NCBI GenBank assembly: GCA_002493865.1
Contig: DLAC01000059.1
Location: 1 to 39,901, forward strand
Direction of reading: 5' to 3'
Origin: Caryophanales bacterium UBA7057
GTDB taxonomy: Bacteria; Bacillota_I; Bacilli_A; RF39; UBA660
DNA: 39,901 nt
This document shows positions 1 through 8,541 of the stretch, in pieces. Position numbers and translations under genes: made by a program. The notes under the pieces were generated by a model. It had not been told where the DNA came from, made no database searches, and saw only the letters and a list, made by a program, of their open reading frames with translations. Numbering within the stretch: the stretch's first letter is position 1; each line of letters opens with the position of its first letter.

Positions 1-147
1 CACAAAGTTTTTTACAGACTCAATAATTTAAGAAAAATAAATCAAGATAAAACTATTGGAATTATTATCTGCAAGAAGGATAATAAATTTATAATGGAAT
101 ATTGTAGTGATGACAGAATCATTTCAAGAACTTATGAGTTAATGTAA
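1..147 (+). CDS. DUF1016/YhcG-type PDDEXK nuclease, C-terminal fragment
   Basis: An open frame runs in from the left edge and ends at TAA 145-147, giving 48 residues. The stretch DKTIGIIICKKDNKFIMEY followed by a closing TYELM resembles the end of DUF1016/YhcG-family proteins, where a segment of the form IGLILCxxKNxxxxEY closes the PDDEXK nuclease-like domain. The family is found as stand-alone genes and beside restriction-modification loci. The catalytic part and start lie outside the window, so activity cannot be judged. The assignment rests on one short motif. Confidence 0.6.
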   Translation, partial: HKVFYRLNNLRKINQDKTIGIIICKKDNKFIMEYCSDDRIISRTYELM

Positions 148-170
148 AAAACTCATAGTTCTTTTATTTT
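127..170 (+). terminator. Rho-independent terminator overlapping the DUF1016 stop
   Basis: AGAACTTATGAGTT (127-140) pairs with AACTCATAGTTCT (150-162) with one bulged base, followed by TTTATTTT. The stop codon of the upstream gene lies in the loop. The convergent LysR gene ends at 164, so the hairpin may serve both strands. Confidence 0.75.
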
Positions 171-1051
171 TCAGTCATCATATCGATTAACTTCTTTGCA
201 CTATAATTGGGTATGTCTTTAGACCTTGTAACAATTCCAATCAATCTTTTTGGAATTTCTGGGATGACTTCAATCTTGTATAATTCTTTATTCTTTAGTT
301 CCTCCTTAATAAACTCTTCTGTTGCATATCCAATTCCAAAACCACTTTTTACAAAATCCATAATTAAATTGTAACTGACAATTTCCATTTTAGGAGTGAG
401 GGATACATGATTCTTTTTTAAATATTGGTTTAAGAAATTTCTAGTATTTGAAGGGGATTTTTGAAATAATAAGGGATATTGTTTTAATTCTTCTAATCTT
501 AATTTTCCTTTTGTTAAATCATAATACTTTTTGTTTCCTACAAAAATATCATGTACATCCATCACTTTTTGAACTTTTAAGTCTTTTGCCTCATTCATGG
601 GTAGGTTTAGTATAAGTAAATCGAGATTTCCATTTCTTAAATCAGTAAGTAGTGTTTCCGTAAGAGTATTTATGATTTGAATATCAATATTTGGATATTT
701 TTCATGAAACTGTTCTAAATAGGGCATCAAGACATATTTACTTACAGTAGTACTAGCGCCAATTCGAATACTTCCATAGTCTAAGTTTTTAAAGTTCGTT
801 AGGGCATGTTCTCCATTTATGAAGTTTTCAATCCCTGCTTTAATATGAGAAAAAAATATTTTTCCTTCCTCTGTTAAAGTAACACCTTTTTTTGTTCTTA
901 CAAAAAGAGTAACTCCCAATTGTTCCTCTAGTGACTTAATTTGAAAAGAAACAGCGGGTTGAGAAATAAGTAATTGTTCTGCTGCTTTTGAGATACTTCC
1001 ATGAAGTGCTACAAAATAGAAAACTTTATAAGATTCATAACTATTATTCAT
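164..1051 (-). CDS. LysR-family transcriptional regulator
   Basis: The 295-residue protein has the standard LysR length and order. An N-terminal winged helix-turn-helix (about residues 5-62, including GSISKAAEQLLISQPAVSFQIKSLE) is followed by a periplasmic-binding-like effector domain (about 90-290). The start ATG at 1049-1051 has AAAAGGAGTT about 6 bases upstream. The gene is divergent from the methanogenesis-marker-8 homologue at 1163. A 26-bp palindrome lies between them, which is the usual LysR arrangement of autorepression and activation of the neighbour. That regulatory link is inferred. The effector and exact subfamily cannot be told from the sequence. Confidence 0.9.
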   Translation of the reverse strand: MNNSYESYKVFYFVALHGSISKAAEQLLISQPAVSFQIKSLEEQLGVTLFVRTKKGVTLTEEGKIFFSHIKAGIENFINGEHALTNFKNLDYGSIRIGASTTVSKYVLMPYLEQFHEKYPNIDIQIINTLTETLLTDLRNGNLDLLILNLPMNEAKDLKVQKVMDVHDIFVGNKKYYDLTKGKLRLEELKQYPLLFQKSPSNTRNFLNQYLKKNHVSLTPKMEIVSYNLIMDFVKSGFGIGYATEEFIKEELKNKELYKIEVIPEIPKRLIGIVTRSKDIPNYSAKKLIDMMTEK

Positions 1052-1074
1052 ATATAAACTCCTTTTATATTAAT

Positions 1075-1100
1075 TATAAATAATATATATTTTATTTATA
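1075..1100. promoter_or_regulatory. 26-bp palindrome, candidate LysR operator
   Basis: TATAAATAA (1075-1083) and TTATTTATA (1092-1100) are perfect inverted repeats, and 12 of the 13 base pairs across the whole site match. The site overlaps a leftward TATAAT (1073-1078) for the LysR gene and the -35 area of the rightward promoter, so a bound regulator could affect both. All bases are A or T, so chance similarity is possible. Confidence 0.45.
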
Positions 1101-1119
1101 CCATCTACTTCGATATAAT
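1091..1119 (+). promoter_or_regulatory. Promoter for the methanogenesis-marker-8 homologue
   Basis: A perfect TATAAT at 1114-1119 lies 17 bases after a poor -35 (TTTATT, 1091-1096). A weak -35 overlapping the palindrome fits an activator-dependent promoter. AGGAGG at 1151-1156 is 6 bases before the ATG at 1163. Confidence 0.5.
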
Positions 1120-1162
1120 GTAAATAGAAAGAGATGCATTTCTTTTCAAAAGGAGGAAAATC

Positions 1163-2476
1163 ATGGAAAAACAGGAAGGCGTAATCAATGCCTTAGATGA
1201 ACAATTTTACATCTATTCATTTGAATTAAAAAATCCGCAGGTTGAAAAATATTTTAATTTAGAGGAGGAAGAAATTAAGTATTTCAATGGATGGCAAAAT
1301 GAAGGATTATTCAGTTATTTAAACCAAAGAATGGAAGAATTTAGAAATCAATTTTTTTTAGATTTTGATTTTCAAATAGTAAATCAAAACATAGAAGATG
1401 GAAAACTAAATGTTTATTTTCAAACGACTAGTAAAAATACGGACCCACTCAGAGAATTTCTAAATCAAAGTATCAGAGATTACTATAGTATGAGAGAACT
1501 ACATATTACTAGAATGTTTGGAAGTTATATTCTATTACAAAGAGAAAATGGAAAATTAAGGGCAGTAAGGGCAACCCCGATTCCAATTCAATATTGCCCA
1601 CTCATGGTAAAACTCTTAAAAGAAGTAGGTGGAGAATATGCAGATACTTTACTTGAAACCTTAAAAACAGAAGATGAACATTTACAAACAGAAATGATGT
1701 GTAATTTAATCAATGAAATTGTAATCAAGGGTGGTTATTTTGATACCAATCGACCTTTAAATTCGTGTGAAGCAAATGTTTTATTTGGTGCATCGGAAAC
1801 CATTTCTTCCGCCTTTAAAAGTAATTTAATTGATGCTGCAGTGATTGTTTCTAATAATTTAGGAACCATTATTACAACCAATGATTTAAATACCCAAGGC
1901 GCTGTTAAACGGATGACAGGTCTTTTCTATACGAGTCCATCTGAAAAATTAGTAAATACTGCAGTTGCTTCAGGGATTATTCCCGTTTTCCCATATACTG
2001 CAACTATTGATCAAGTAGTAGGGGTAAAAGAAGCAATCAAAAGAGGCTATCAAAGAATTGCCGTATCTGTAGCGGCAGGAGATAACTATCTATTAAAAGA
2101 ACTAAAAGAATTAGAAACAGAGGGAGTGGTCCTTTATAAATTTGGATTATGTTCAACAGGAATCAATAAAGAAACGGCACTTATTATGAAAGAAAATGCA
2201 GATGTTGTTTGGTCTTGTGCTTCTAAATATGTAAAAGAAATGATAGAGCCATCTTCCATTGTACAAGTGGGAATTAAAATCCCAGTTCATGTAATGACAG
2301 AAAAGGGTTGGGAGATTGTTAAAAATCATCTTTCATATATGAACTTTGAAGATACCAATTTAAAAACTAGTTGTGGGGAAGAGAAACCTGTCATTTTCAA
2401 TGAAAAAGGGAAAATGAAAACACTTACAAAAAAGGAAATTCATAACTGTGTAGATTGTCCACATCCTTGTGTATAA
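1163..2476 (+). CDS. Methanogenesis marker protein 8 homologue (DUF2099)
   Basis: The central and C-terminal parts of this 437-residue protein match what I know of methanogenesis marker 8 (DUF2099/TIGR03275): LFGASETISSAFKSNLIDAA, VSNNLGTIITTN, GAVKRMTGLFYTSP, a DQVVGVKEAIKRGYQRIAV segment, WSCASKYVKE and QVGIKIPVHVMTEKG. The family is known mainly from methanogens. Its reaction is not established, so no function is assigned. The first 190 residues are less familiar to me. The C-terminus has a Cys cluster (NCVDCPHPCV) that could bind a metal or Fe-S cluster, plus a conserved-looking SCG before it. It stands alone next to a LysR gene, and no methanogenesis genes are near. Family assignment is fairly sure; role unknown. 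Confidence 0.75.
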   Translation: MEKQEGVINALDEQFYIYSFELKNPQVEKYFNLEEEEIKYFNGWQNEGLFSYLNQRMEEFRNQFFLDFDFQIVNQNIEDGKLNVYFQTTSKNTDPLREFLNQSIRDYYSMRELHITRMFGSYILLQRENGKLRAVRATPIPIQYCPLMVKLLKEVGGEYADTLLETLKTEDEHLQTEMMCNLINEIVIKGGYFDTNRPLNSCEANVLFGASETISSAFKSNLIDAAVIVSNNLGTIITTNDLNTQGAVKRMTGLFYTSPSEKLVNTAVASGIIPVFPYTATIDQVVGVKEAIKRGYQRIAVSVAAGDNYLLKELKELETEGVVLYKFGLCSTGINKETALIMKENADVVWSCASKYVKEMIEPSSIVQVGIKIPVHVMTEKGWEIVKNHLSYMNFEDTNLKTSCGEEKPVIFNEKGKMKTLTKKEIHNCVDCPHPCV

Positions 2477-2490
2477 TAAAATAAAAATAA

Positions 2491-2527
2491 GAAGCTACAA
2501 AATGAGTAAAGTAGCTCCTTTTCTTTT
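2491..2527 (+). terminator. Terminator after the DUF2099 gene
   Basis: GAAGCTAC (2491-2498) pairs with GTAGCTCC (2511-2518) except for one position, with a 12-base loop, followed by a T-rich run. It reaches the stop codon of the convergent gene at 2526. Confidence 0.7.
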
Positions 2528-2831
2528 ATAAAACATTTTTTTGACACTCCTTTAAATAATCCAATTCCTCTTGAATTTTATCAATGACTTTACTTAAAGT
2601 ATCTAAATCTGTCGTGTCATTACAATCTGTATTTTTCTTTGCTTTTTGTTTTTCTGACTCTAAGTTTGCAACTTGAGATGCATAAGTTTGGACGGTTAAT
2701 CCAATCAACTGTAACCAGTTTCCAATACTGTTTTGTTCTTCTGGGGTTAGTTCATTATTAAGATAAAGTCCAATGATAACGGCACTTCCAGTAAAAGTAT
2801 AGGGATTCATCCCGAAAAAAAGTTCTTTCAT
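2526..2831 (-). CDS. Small membrane-associated protein of unknown function
   Basis: I do not recognise this protein. The start is taken at ATG 2829-2831 because AAAGGGG lies 7 bases upstream; a longer frame would begin inside the promoter. The 101-residue product begins MKELFFGMNPYTFTG. One hydrophobic segment (about residues 10-24, SAVIIGLYL) precedes ELTPEEQNSIGNWLQLIG. A charged helical tail (about 50-101, rich in K, E and D) looks like a coiled coil. It shares an overlapping divergent promoter with the P-type ATPase gene. Confidence 0.65.
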   Translation of the reverse strand: MKELFFGMNPYTFTGSAVIIGLYLNNELTPEEQNSIGNWLQLIGLTVQTYASQVANLESEKQKAKKNTDCNDTTDLDTLSKVIDKIQEELDYLKECQKNVL

Positions 2832-2852
2832 CGTAATGCCCCTTTCTTTTTT

Positions 2853-2903
2853 ACTATATGCAGATTCTTCTTTTTTTGACAAAAGTAGAACTTCTAATAT
2901 AAC
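2853..2903. promoter_or_regulatory. Back-to-back divergent promoters with overlapping -35 boxes
   Basis: Rightward: TTGACA (2876-2881), 16-base spacer, TATAAC (2898-2903), for the ATPase gene. Leftward: TTGTCA (complement of 2877-2882), 18-base spacer, TATAGT (complement of 2853-2858), for the small membrane protein. The two -35 hexamers share five bases, so the two polymerases should exclude each other. Confidence 0.7.
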
Positions 2904-2938
2904 TCGTCCATCATATCTTAGTAGTAGGAGGACTTTTT

Positions 2939-5554
2939 ATGATGGGGATCATTGGATTAACAGAAAAAGAAGTAGAAGAAGCAAGAAAAAAATATGGATC
3001 AAATATAATTTCTAGGAAAAAAAGAAAAACATTTCTACATCAATTTATAGAAACGCTAGGAGATCCTATCATCAAGATTTTACTCATTGCATTAGTCATT
3101 AAAACGATTTTTCTATTTAAAGATTTTGATTGGTTTGAAACCTTAGGGATTGTCATTGCTATTTTTTTATCGAGTTTCATTTCTACGATTTCAGAGTATG
3201 GAAGTGAAAAAGCCTTTGAACGATTACAAGAAGAAGCAGCTAGAATTGGTTCTAAGGTAAAAAGAGGAGGCTCCTTAAAGGAAATTCCTATGGAAGAATT
3301 AGTAGTAGGAGATATTGTTCGACTAGAAACAGGAGATAGAATTCCAGCAGATGGAGTGATTATTGAAGGGGAATTAACGGTCGATGAGTCTAGTTTAAAT
3401 GGAGAAAGTAGGGAAATCTATAAAGAACCAGTAGTAGGAGAAGTAACAGATAAAAATAAAGTGTATCGGGGAACCGTTGTTTATTCTAAAATGGCATGGA
3501 TGAAAGTAGAAAAAGTAGGGAATGAAACCTATTATGGAAAATTAGCCTTAGAATTACAAGAAGAAAATCCTGAAAGTCCATTAAAAGGAAGACTTCGAGA
3601 ACTGGCAAAATTTATTAGTAAAATTGGTTATGTAGGAGCTTTCTTAGTCGCATTTTCCTATCTTTTTTCAAGTATTGTGATCGATCATAATTTTTCAGTT
3701 TCTAAAATATTAGAAACAGTTCAAAATTTTAGAGTCTTAAGTGGACATATTTTATATGCAATGACCTTAGCAGTTACGATTATTGTAGTAGCAGTTCCAG
3801 AAGGGCTTCCTATGATGATTACGTTAGTATTATCTTCCAATATGAAACGAATGTTAAAAAACAATGTACTAGTGAGAAAATTGGTAGGAATTGAAACAGC
3901 AGGAAGCATTAATATTTTGTATACAGATAAAACAGGAACATTGACGAAAGGAAAATTAGAAGTTGTGGGAGTATTAACAGGAACCGAAAATCGTTATGAT
4001 AATGAATTAGAACTATCCAGTTGTAAAAAATATCATGATTTGTTAAAAGTATCCTTATATTATAACAACGAAAGTAGTCGAAATAGTGAGGGAGAAATTA
4101 TTGGTGGAAATTTAACAGACCGATCATTACTTGCCTTTATAAAATCAGAAATACCGAGTGTCAAAGTGTTAAGACAAATCCCGTTTAATAGTAAGATGAA
4201 ATATTCTAGTTGTTTAATTGAAACAGATAAAAAGTATAATTTACTAAAAGGTGCACCAGAAATACTGTTACCAAAATGTACTTCTTACTACGATGAAAAA
4301 ACAGGAAGAAAACAGAAATTAGATATAGAGAAGATGAAAAAAGAGGTTCATGCATATACCAAAATTGGTTTTCGAATTCTCTGTGTTGTAGTAAATGATA
4401 GATATCATGTAGAAGAAATGGATCATTTAACGTTGGTTGGTTTTATTTTATTAAAAGATGAGGTAAGAGAAGAAGCCATTGAAGGAATTAGACTCGTAAA
4501 AAATGCAGGGATTCAAACGGTGATGATTACTGGAGATAACAAAGATACAGCCCTCGCAATTGGAGAAGAAGTCGGTTTAATTGATAGTGAAAACGATGTC
4601 ATCTTAACGAGTGATGAATTAAACAATTTAAGTGATGAAGAAGTAAAAAACATCATTCCAAAATTAAAGATTGTTGCTAGAAGTCTCCCACAGGATAAAA
4701 GTAGGTTGGTTCGTATCAGTGAACAGATGGGACTTGTCGTTGGAATGACAGGGGATGGAGTCAATGATGCTCCTGCTTTAAAAAAGGCAGATGTTGGTTT
4801 TGCGATGGGAAGCGGAACGGAAGTTGCGAAAGAAGCAAGTGAAATCGTCATTTTAGATGATAATTTCTTATCGATTTCTAAGGCCGTTCTATTTGGAAGA
4901 ACTATTTTTAAAAGTATTCGAAAATTCATTATTTTTCAGTTGACTGTAAATCTATGTGCAATCAGTTTATCTATTGTCGGACCATTCATTGGAATTGATA
5001 CCCCTGTAACAGTCATTCAAATGCTTTGGATTAATATGATTATGGATACACTCGCAGGAATTGCCTTTGCCTATGAACCGCCACTTTTAGACTACATGAA
5101 GGAAAAACCAAAAAGAAGAGATGAAAAAATTATGAATCAATACATGATGCATGAGATTCTTTTTACTGGCACATATTCTGCATTTTTATGTATTCTATTT
5201 TTAAAAAGCCCATGGATTATTAACTTCTTTCGCGTAGATCCAAACCAAAAATACTTGATGACAGCGTTCTTTGGACTATTTATCTTTATGGGAATTTTTA
5301 ATTGCTTCAATGCAAGAACAGAACGTTTAAATTTAATTTCTAATATTTGGTGGAATCGTGCTTTTGTTTTAATTATTGGATTTATTACTGTTGTCCAACT
5401 TTTTCTGATTTATTTTGGAGGTTCTCTATTTCGAACCTTTGGCTTAACTTTGAAAGAATTAGTAGTGATGATTATATTAGCGAGTACAGTAATTCCTATT
5501 GACTGGATTCGAAAACTGTATTTAAAACGGTTGGATAAATCCATTGGGGTTTAA
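2939..5554 (+). CDS. P-type cation ATPase (Ca2+-type, P2)
   Basis: This 871-residue protein carries the full P-type ATPase set. There is an N-terminal cation-transporter domain, an actuator loop with SSLNGES (about 150-157; the usual TGES reads NGES), and PEGLP in M4 (about 286-290) as in Ca2+ pumps. The phosphorylated Asp lies in YTDKTGT (D330), and the hinge motif is MTGDGVNDAP (about 603). The C-terminal region has about six membrane segments. WINMIMDT in M6 and the PEGLP signature favour Ca2+ over heavy metals, which would show CPC, or K+. It should export or sequester Ca2+ at the plasma membrane. AGGAGG at 2926-2931 fits the first ATG at 2939 (7-base spacing); a second ATG follows directly. 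Confidence 0.92.
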   Translation: MMGIIGLTEKEVEEARKKYGSNIISRKKRKTFLHQFIETLGDPIIKILLIALVIKTIFLFKDFDWFETLGIVIAIFLSSFISTISEYGSEKAFERLQEEAARIGSKVKRGGSLKEIPMEELVVGDIVRLETGDRIPADGVIIEGELTVDESSLNGESREIYKEPVVGEVTDKNKVYRGTVVYSKMAWMKVEKVGNETYYGKLALELQEENPESPLKGRLRELAKFISKIGYVGAFLVAFSYLFSSIVIDHNFSVSKILETVQNFRVLSGHILYAMTLAVTIIVVAVPEGLPMMITLVLSSNMKRMLKNNVLVRKLVGIETAGSINILYTDKTGTLTKGKLEVVGVLTGTENRYDNELELSSCKKYHDLLKVSLYYNNESSRNSEGEIIGGNLTDRSLLAFIKSEIPSVKVLRQIPFNSKMKYSSCLIETDKKYNLLKGAPEILLPKCTSYYDEKTGRKQKLDIEKMKKEVHAYTKIGFRILCVVVNDRYHVEEMDHLTLVGFILLKDEVREEAIEGIRLVKNAGIQTVMITGDNKDTALAIGEEVGLIDSENDVILTSDELNNLSDEEVKNIIPKLKIVARSLPQDKSRLVRISEQMGLVVGMTGDGVNDAPALKKADVGFAMGSGTEVAKEASEIVILDDNFLSISKAVLFGRTIFKSIRKFIIFQLTVNLCAISLSIVGPFIGIDTPVTVIQMLWINMIMDTLAGIAFAYEPPLLDYMKEKPKRRDEKIMNQYMMHEILFTGTYSAFLCILFLKSPWIINFFRVDPNQKYLMTAFFGLFIFMGIFNCFNARTERLNLISNIWWNRAFVLIIGFITVVQLFLIYFGGSLFRTFGLTLKELVVMIILASTVIPIDWIRKLYLKRLDKSIGV

Positions 5555-5644
5555 ATGAAAACGATTAAAAAATATACAAAGAGTTGAAAATAAAATTGAT
5601 TTATTTTTGATTCTTTTTTTCGTGGAAGAATCCCTTGGAATTGG

Positions 5645-5673
5645 TTTACAAATGTTTTTTGTTTTGATATAAT
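5645..5673 (+). promoter_or_regulatory. Promoter of the T4SS operon
   Basis: TTTACA (5645-5650), 17-base spacer, TATAAT (5668-5673), 39 bases before the first T4SS start codon. This is a near-consensus vegetative promoter, so the operon is probably transcribed constitutively unless repressed. An inverted repeat (GATTCTT 5609-5615 / AAGAATC 5626-5632) just upstream has no following T-run and may be an operator or a weak end for the ATPase transcript. Confidence 0.75.
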
Positions 5674-5712
5674 TATTCTGATAAACTGTATTTAAATGTA
5701 AGGGGTGCCTTT

Positions 5713-6558
5713 ATGAATAGAAAAAAATTGGTAATGTTACTAGTATTTGGATTTATAACATTTTGTTTAAATGCCAATTCTGTATTCGCTGCTACATCTA
5801 GTAATGGGAGCTGTAGTGCAAGTGGAGTAGATCAAAGTCAATGGAAATTTGATCATACAGATACTGTACAAGCAGGGGAAGATAAAGATTTTGATCTTGA
5901 AATCGTTAAAAGAGTTTGCTGTGAAAAAAGTGGAACCTATTACTGCGATTATTATACATCAGTCATTGAAGGGGCAACCGATGGAAGCAAGGAACTTACA
6001 GATATTCCTTGCGATTTAAGTGATGGAAATTGGACTTTTCAAAGAAGTTATACATCACCAAGTAATGCAAGTACTACTACTCAAAATGGCAAAATTTGTT
6101 GTAAAGGGAATGGATTAAAAAACGGGGCGGAAACTTTCCGATGTAATTCTTATACAGGTAAAAAAACGACTCCGAAAAAAAGTCCTTCGCCAAAAAGTAC
6201 TTCTACTACCACAACTTCCTCTTCTTCAACAACAAAAGGTGGAACAATGTCAGGAAATTGCGGAGTGATTTCTGACCTCATTCCATATATTCGAGAAGTT
6301 TATAATTATTTAAAAATTATCATGCCAATTGCCTTAATTATTTTTGGAGCCGTTGATTTCACAGGCCCTGTTCTTTCAAGTGATAAAGATGCTTTAAAAA
6401 AGGCTGGAATTAAATTTACAAAACGTTGTATTGTTGTAATTGCAATCTTCCTAGTTCCGGCAGTTTTGAGATTTGTATTACAGGCGTATAGTGACGCAAC
6501 AGGAAAAGATGCCTCATTATGTGGACTGATTGGTATGGTCATACAGAATTGGAGGTAG
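5713..6558 (+). CDS. VirB2/TrbC-like pilin protein with Cys-rich N-terminal modules
   Basis: This 281-residue protein has a signal peptide (cut near SVFA|ATSS, residues 26/27), a long exported region, and a C-terminal pair of membrane helices (about 197-218 and 237-260) joined by a short charged loop. The helix pair and its position first in the operon match VirB2/TrbC pilins. Unlike ordinary pilins of about 100 residues, it has two tandem modules of about 50 residues (roughly 34-82 and 100-148). Each is ordered Cys ... W-x-F ... Cys-Cys ... Cys-x-x-Y, followed by a Ser/Thr/Lys/Pro-rich linker with runs of T and S. The module Cys residues may form disulfides outside the cell. SD AAGGGG precedes the ATG. 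Pilin-like role is inferred from topology and context, not sequence identity. Confidence 0.65.
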   Translation: MNRKKLVMLLVFGFITFCLNANSVFAATSSNGSCSASGVDQSQWKFDHTDTVQAGEDKDFDLEIVKRVCCEKSGTYYCDYYTSVIEGATDGSKELTDIPCDLSDGNWTFQRSYTSPSNASTTTQNGKICCKGNGLKNGAETFRCNSYTGKKTTPKKSPSPKSTSTTTTSSSSTTKGGTMSGNCGVISDLIPYIREVYNYLKIIMPIALIIFGAVDFTGPVLSSDKDALKKAGIKFTKRCIVVIAIFLVPAVLRFVLQAYSDATGKDASLCGLIGMVIQNWR

Positions 6559-6564
6559 TAGTAT

Positions 6565-8523
6565 ATGGGCTTAAATAGTTTAGCATTCATAGGAGAATTA
6601 GGACGAAATTTATTTTTTACCTATATTCGTCAAACTCTTGCTGTGATACTTGCAGCCCTATATGGACTGCTTGGACTTTTTTTAGAAATTGTATTTTCAG
6701 TTGCAAATCTTGATAGTGCACCAATGTTCAGTAAATTTTATGAAAGCATACAAGATCGATTTTATGTAATTATTGGTGTGTTTATGTTATTTAAGGTTAC
6801 AATGTCCTTAATTACTTATTTTGCAAATCCAGATAAGATTACAGATAAGGAAATGGGAGCAGGAAAACTAGTAACTCGTTTTATTACGATGCTAATTTTA
6901 TTAATTATCGTTCCCCAATATGTCTTTCCATTTTTTTCAAGAATTCAGGTTCCTTTATTAAGTACGCTTGGTAAAGTAGTCTTAAATTCTAGTGCTACTT
7001 TGGATGCAACGGAAGCAAAGAGCTCGGGTGAAACCATCGCAACAACAATATTTGGTGGCTTTTTCACCAAAAATGATGATTGTAATGATGATGTAGAAGT
7101 ATCTAGTGGGATTTTTGATGCTGCATCCTCTATGGCAGAGGAAGCTTGTAGCGATAGTAAAGACGTATATAAATATAAGTTTAATTTTGTAGGAGCAATT
7201 ATATGTATTATTCCAATTTTAGTTTTATTAATTATCATTGGAATTCAAGTTGCAATTCGTGCCTTTAAGTTGATACTTTTGAAGGTAATTGCTCCAGTTC
7301 CAATTATTAGTTATATGGATCCAAAATCAAGCAAGGAAGGTGGAAGAACTTCTGTTTACATAAAAATGTTTACGACTACTTACTTAGACTTATTTATACA
7401 TTTTGGAGCCTTATACTTTGCAATCGAAGTGACAAAGTTAATATTTTCTAGTGATGCCGGTCAGGTTGCTGGAAACTTTTTAGGATTAGTAGGGGAAACC
7501 AAAATATTTGGAATGGTATTTGTAGTGATTGGACTTCTTTTATTTGCCTTCCAAGCACCTAAGTTTGTTAAAAAGGCATTAGGATTAAAAGATAGTGAGT
7601 TTGGTTCAGGTCTAGCGGGATTATTAACAACTACAGCAGCAACGGCAGGTATGGTTGGTTCTGGAGTTGCCGGATTTAAAGCAGCCGCAGCTGGTGGAGG
7701 AAACTTTATCCAAAACTTTGGATCAGGTATTTCTAGTGCTATCAGTGGTGGACGAGCAGGTTACAAGGCAGCGGGAGATAAAAGTGATTATACGAAAGTA
7801 CTTGGATCCATTCGTGCGAAAAATGCAGAGCTTGCAGCTGATAGAATTGCTGGAGTTACTGCGAGTCATCGAGCAAGAGAACTCTTTTACAGTACTTTTA
7901 CTGGTCAAGGAGCAGGAGAAGCTAAAAGGAAAAATGTTGAAGATTGGGATGCATTAACAAAAGCACATGACGATTATGCAGCCAATGAAAAGAAGGAAGC
8001 AACCAAAGGAAAATACGATGCTGTTTCCCTAGGAGCAGATTCATATATTCAGTCTCTTGGATTTGGTGCTAAATTAGAACACTATGATTCCTCAAAGGGA
8101 CAAAATGTAGACTATTCTTCTATCGTTGGTAAATCAAAAGATTTGCAAGGTGTCTTGGATCAAGCAAAAGCTTCTGGACAGAGTACCTTTGACTTTGGTG
8201 GTATGAGCGGAATTTCTGTTTCCGAAGGAAACTATTTGGTTTCAGAACTAGAAAAGAGAGAGCAAGCTGTATTTAGAGATCAACTGCAAAAAGGAAATAC
8301 ATCATATACAGATGGAAATGCTAATTTGTTCGCAGAATTAAATTCTATTAAGGATAAAATTGATAAGGCAGACTTGAATGGTATTAATGGTGTAGACGAT
8401 ACTATTATAGAGGGATTTAAGAAAATGGATGACCAGATGAAACTAATTAAGGCTGCAAGTCTAGAAACGAAATCCAGTGCCGAATATATTGCAGCAGTTG
8501 CTGCCTCTAAGAAAAATAAATAA
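6565..8523 (+). CDS. VirB6/TrbL-like polytopic T4SS membrane protein
   Basis: This is a 652-residue protein with about six to seven hydrophobic segments in residues 15-345 (for example near 18-45, 75-90, 105-125, 210-240, 270-290 and 315-335). A soluble Ala/Gly/Lys-rich C-terminal region of about 300 residues follows. Within the hydrophobic part, a loop with Cys (DDCNDD, EEACSD) should face outside. The topology, size and place between the pilin and PrgI genes match the VirB6/TrbL-type inner-membrane channel of Gram-positive T4SS. Start ATG 6565 has GGAGG (6551-6555) upstream and lies 6 bases after the previous stop. The long cytosolic tail is alanine-rich and may be a docking surface. Identification rests on topology and synteny. 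Confidence 0.65.
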   Translation: MGLNSLAFIGELGRNLFFTYIRQTLAVILAALYGLLGLFLEIVFSVANLDSAPMFSKFYESIQDRFYVIIGVFMLFKVTMSLITYFANPDKITDKEMGAGKLVTRFITMLILLIIVPQYVFPFFSRIQVPLLSTLGKVVLNSSATLDATEAKSSGETIATTIFGGFFTKNDDCNDDVEVSSGIFDAASSMAEEACSDSKDVYKYKFNFVGAIICIIPILVLLIIIGIQVAIRAFKLILLKVIAPVPIISYMDPKSSKEGGRTSVYIKMFTTTYLDLFIHFGALYFAIEVTKLIFSSDAGQVAGNFLGLVGETKIFGMVFVVIGLLLFAFQAPKFVKKALGLKDSEFGSGLAGLLTTTAATAGMVGSGVAGFKAAAAGGGNFIQNFGSGISSAISGGRAGYKAAGDKSDYTKVLGSIRAKNAELAADRIAGVTASHRARELFYSTFTGQGAGEAKRKNVEDWDALTKAHDDYAANEKKEATKGKYDAVSLGADSYIQSLGFGAKLEHYDSSKGQNVDYSSIVGKSKDLQGVLDQAKASGQSTFDFGGMSGISVSEGNYLVSELEKREQAVFRDQLQKGNTSYTDGNANLFAELNSIKDKIDKADLNGINGVDDTIIEGFKKMDDQMKLIKAASLETKSSAEYIAAVAASKKNK

Positions 8524-8541
8524 AAAGGAGTGTGAACTAAC

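Noticed and set aside
3721..4929. Open frames on the minus strand within the ATPase gene (3721-3909 and 4513-4929)
   Set aside because: They lie opposite conserved P-type motifs, lack ribosome-binding sites, and read as low-complexity shadows of the real frame.
7655..7957. 100-residue plus-strand frame inside the VirB6-like gene
   Set aside because: It is an out-of-frame shadow of the Ala/Gly-rich tail, with no ribosome-binding site or recognisable protein pattern.
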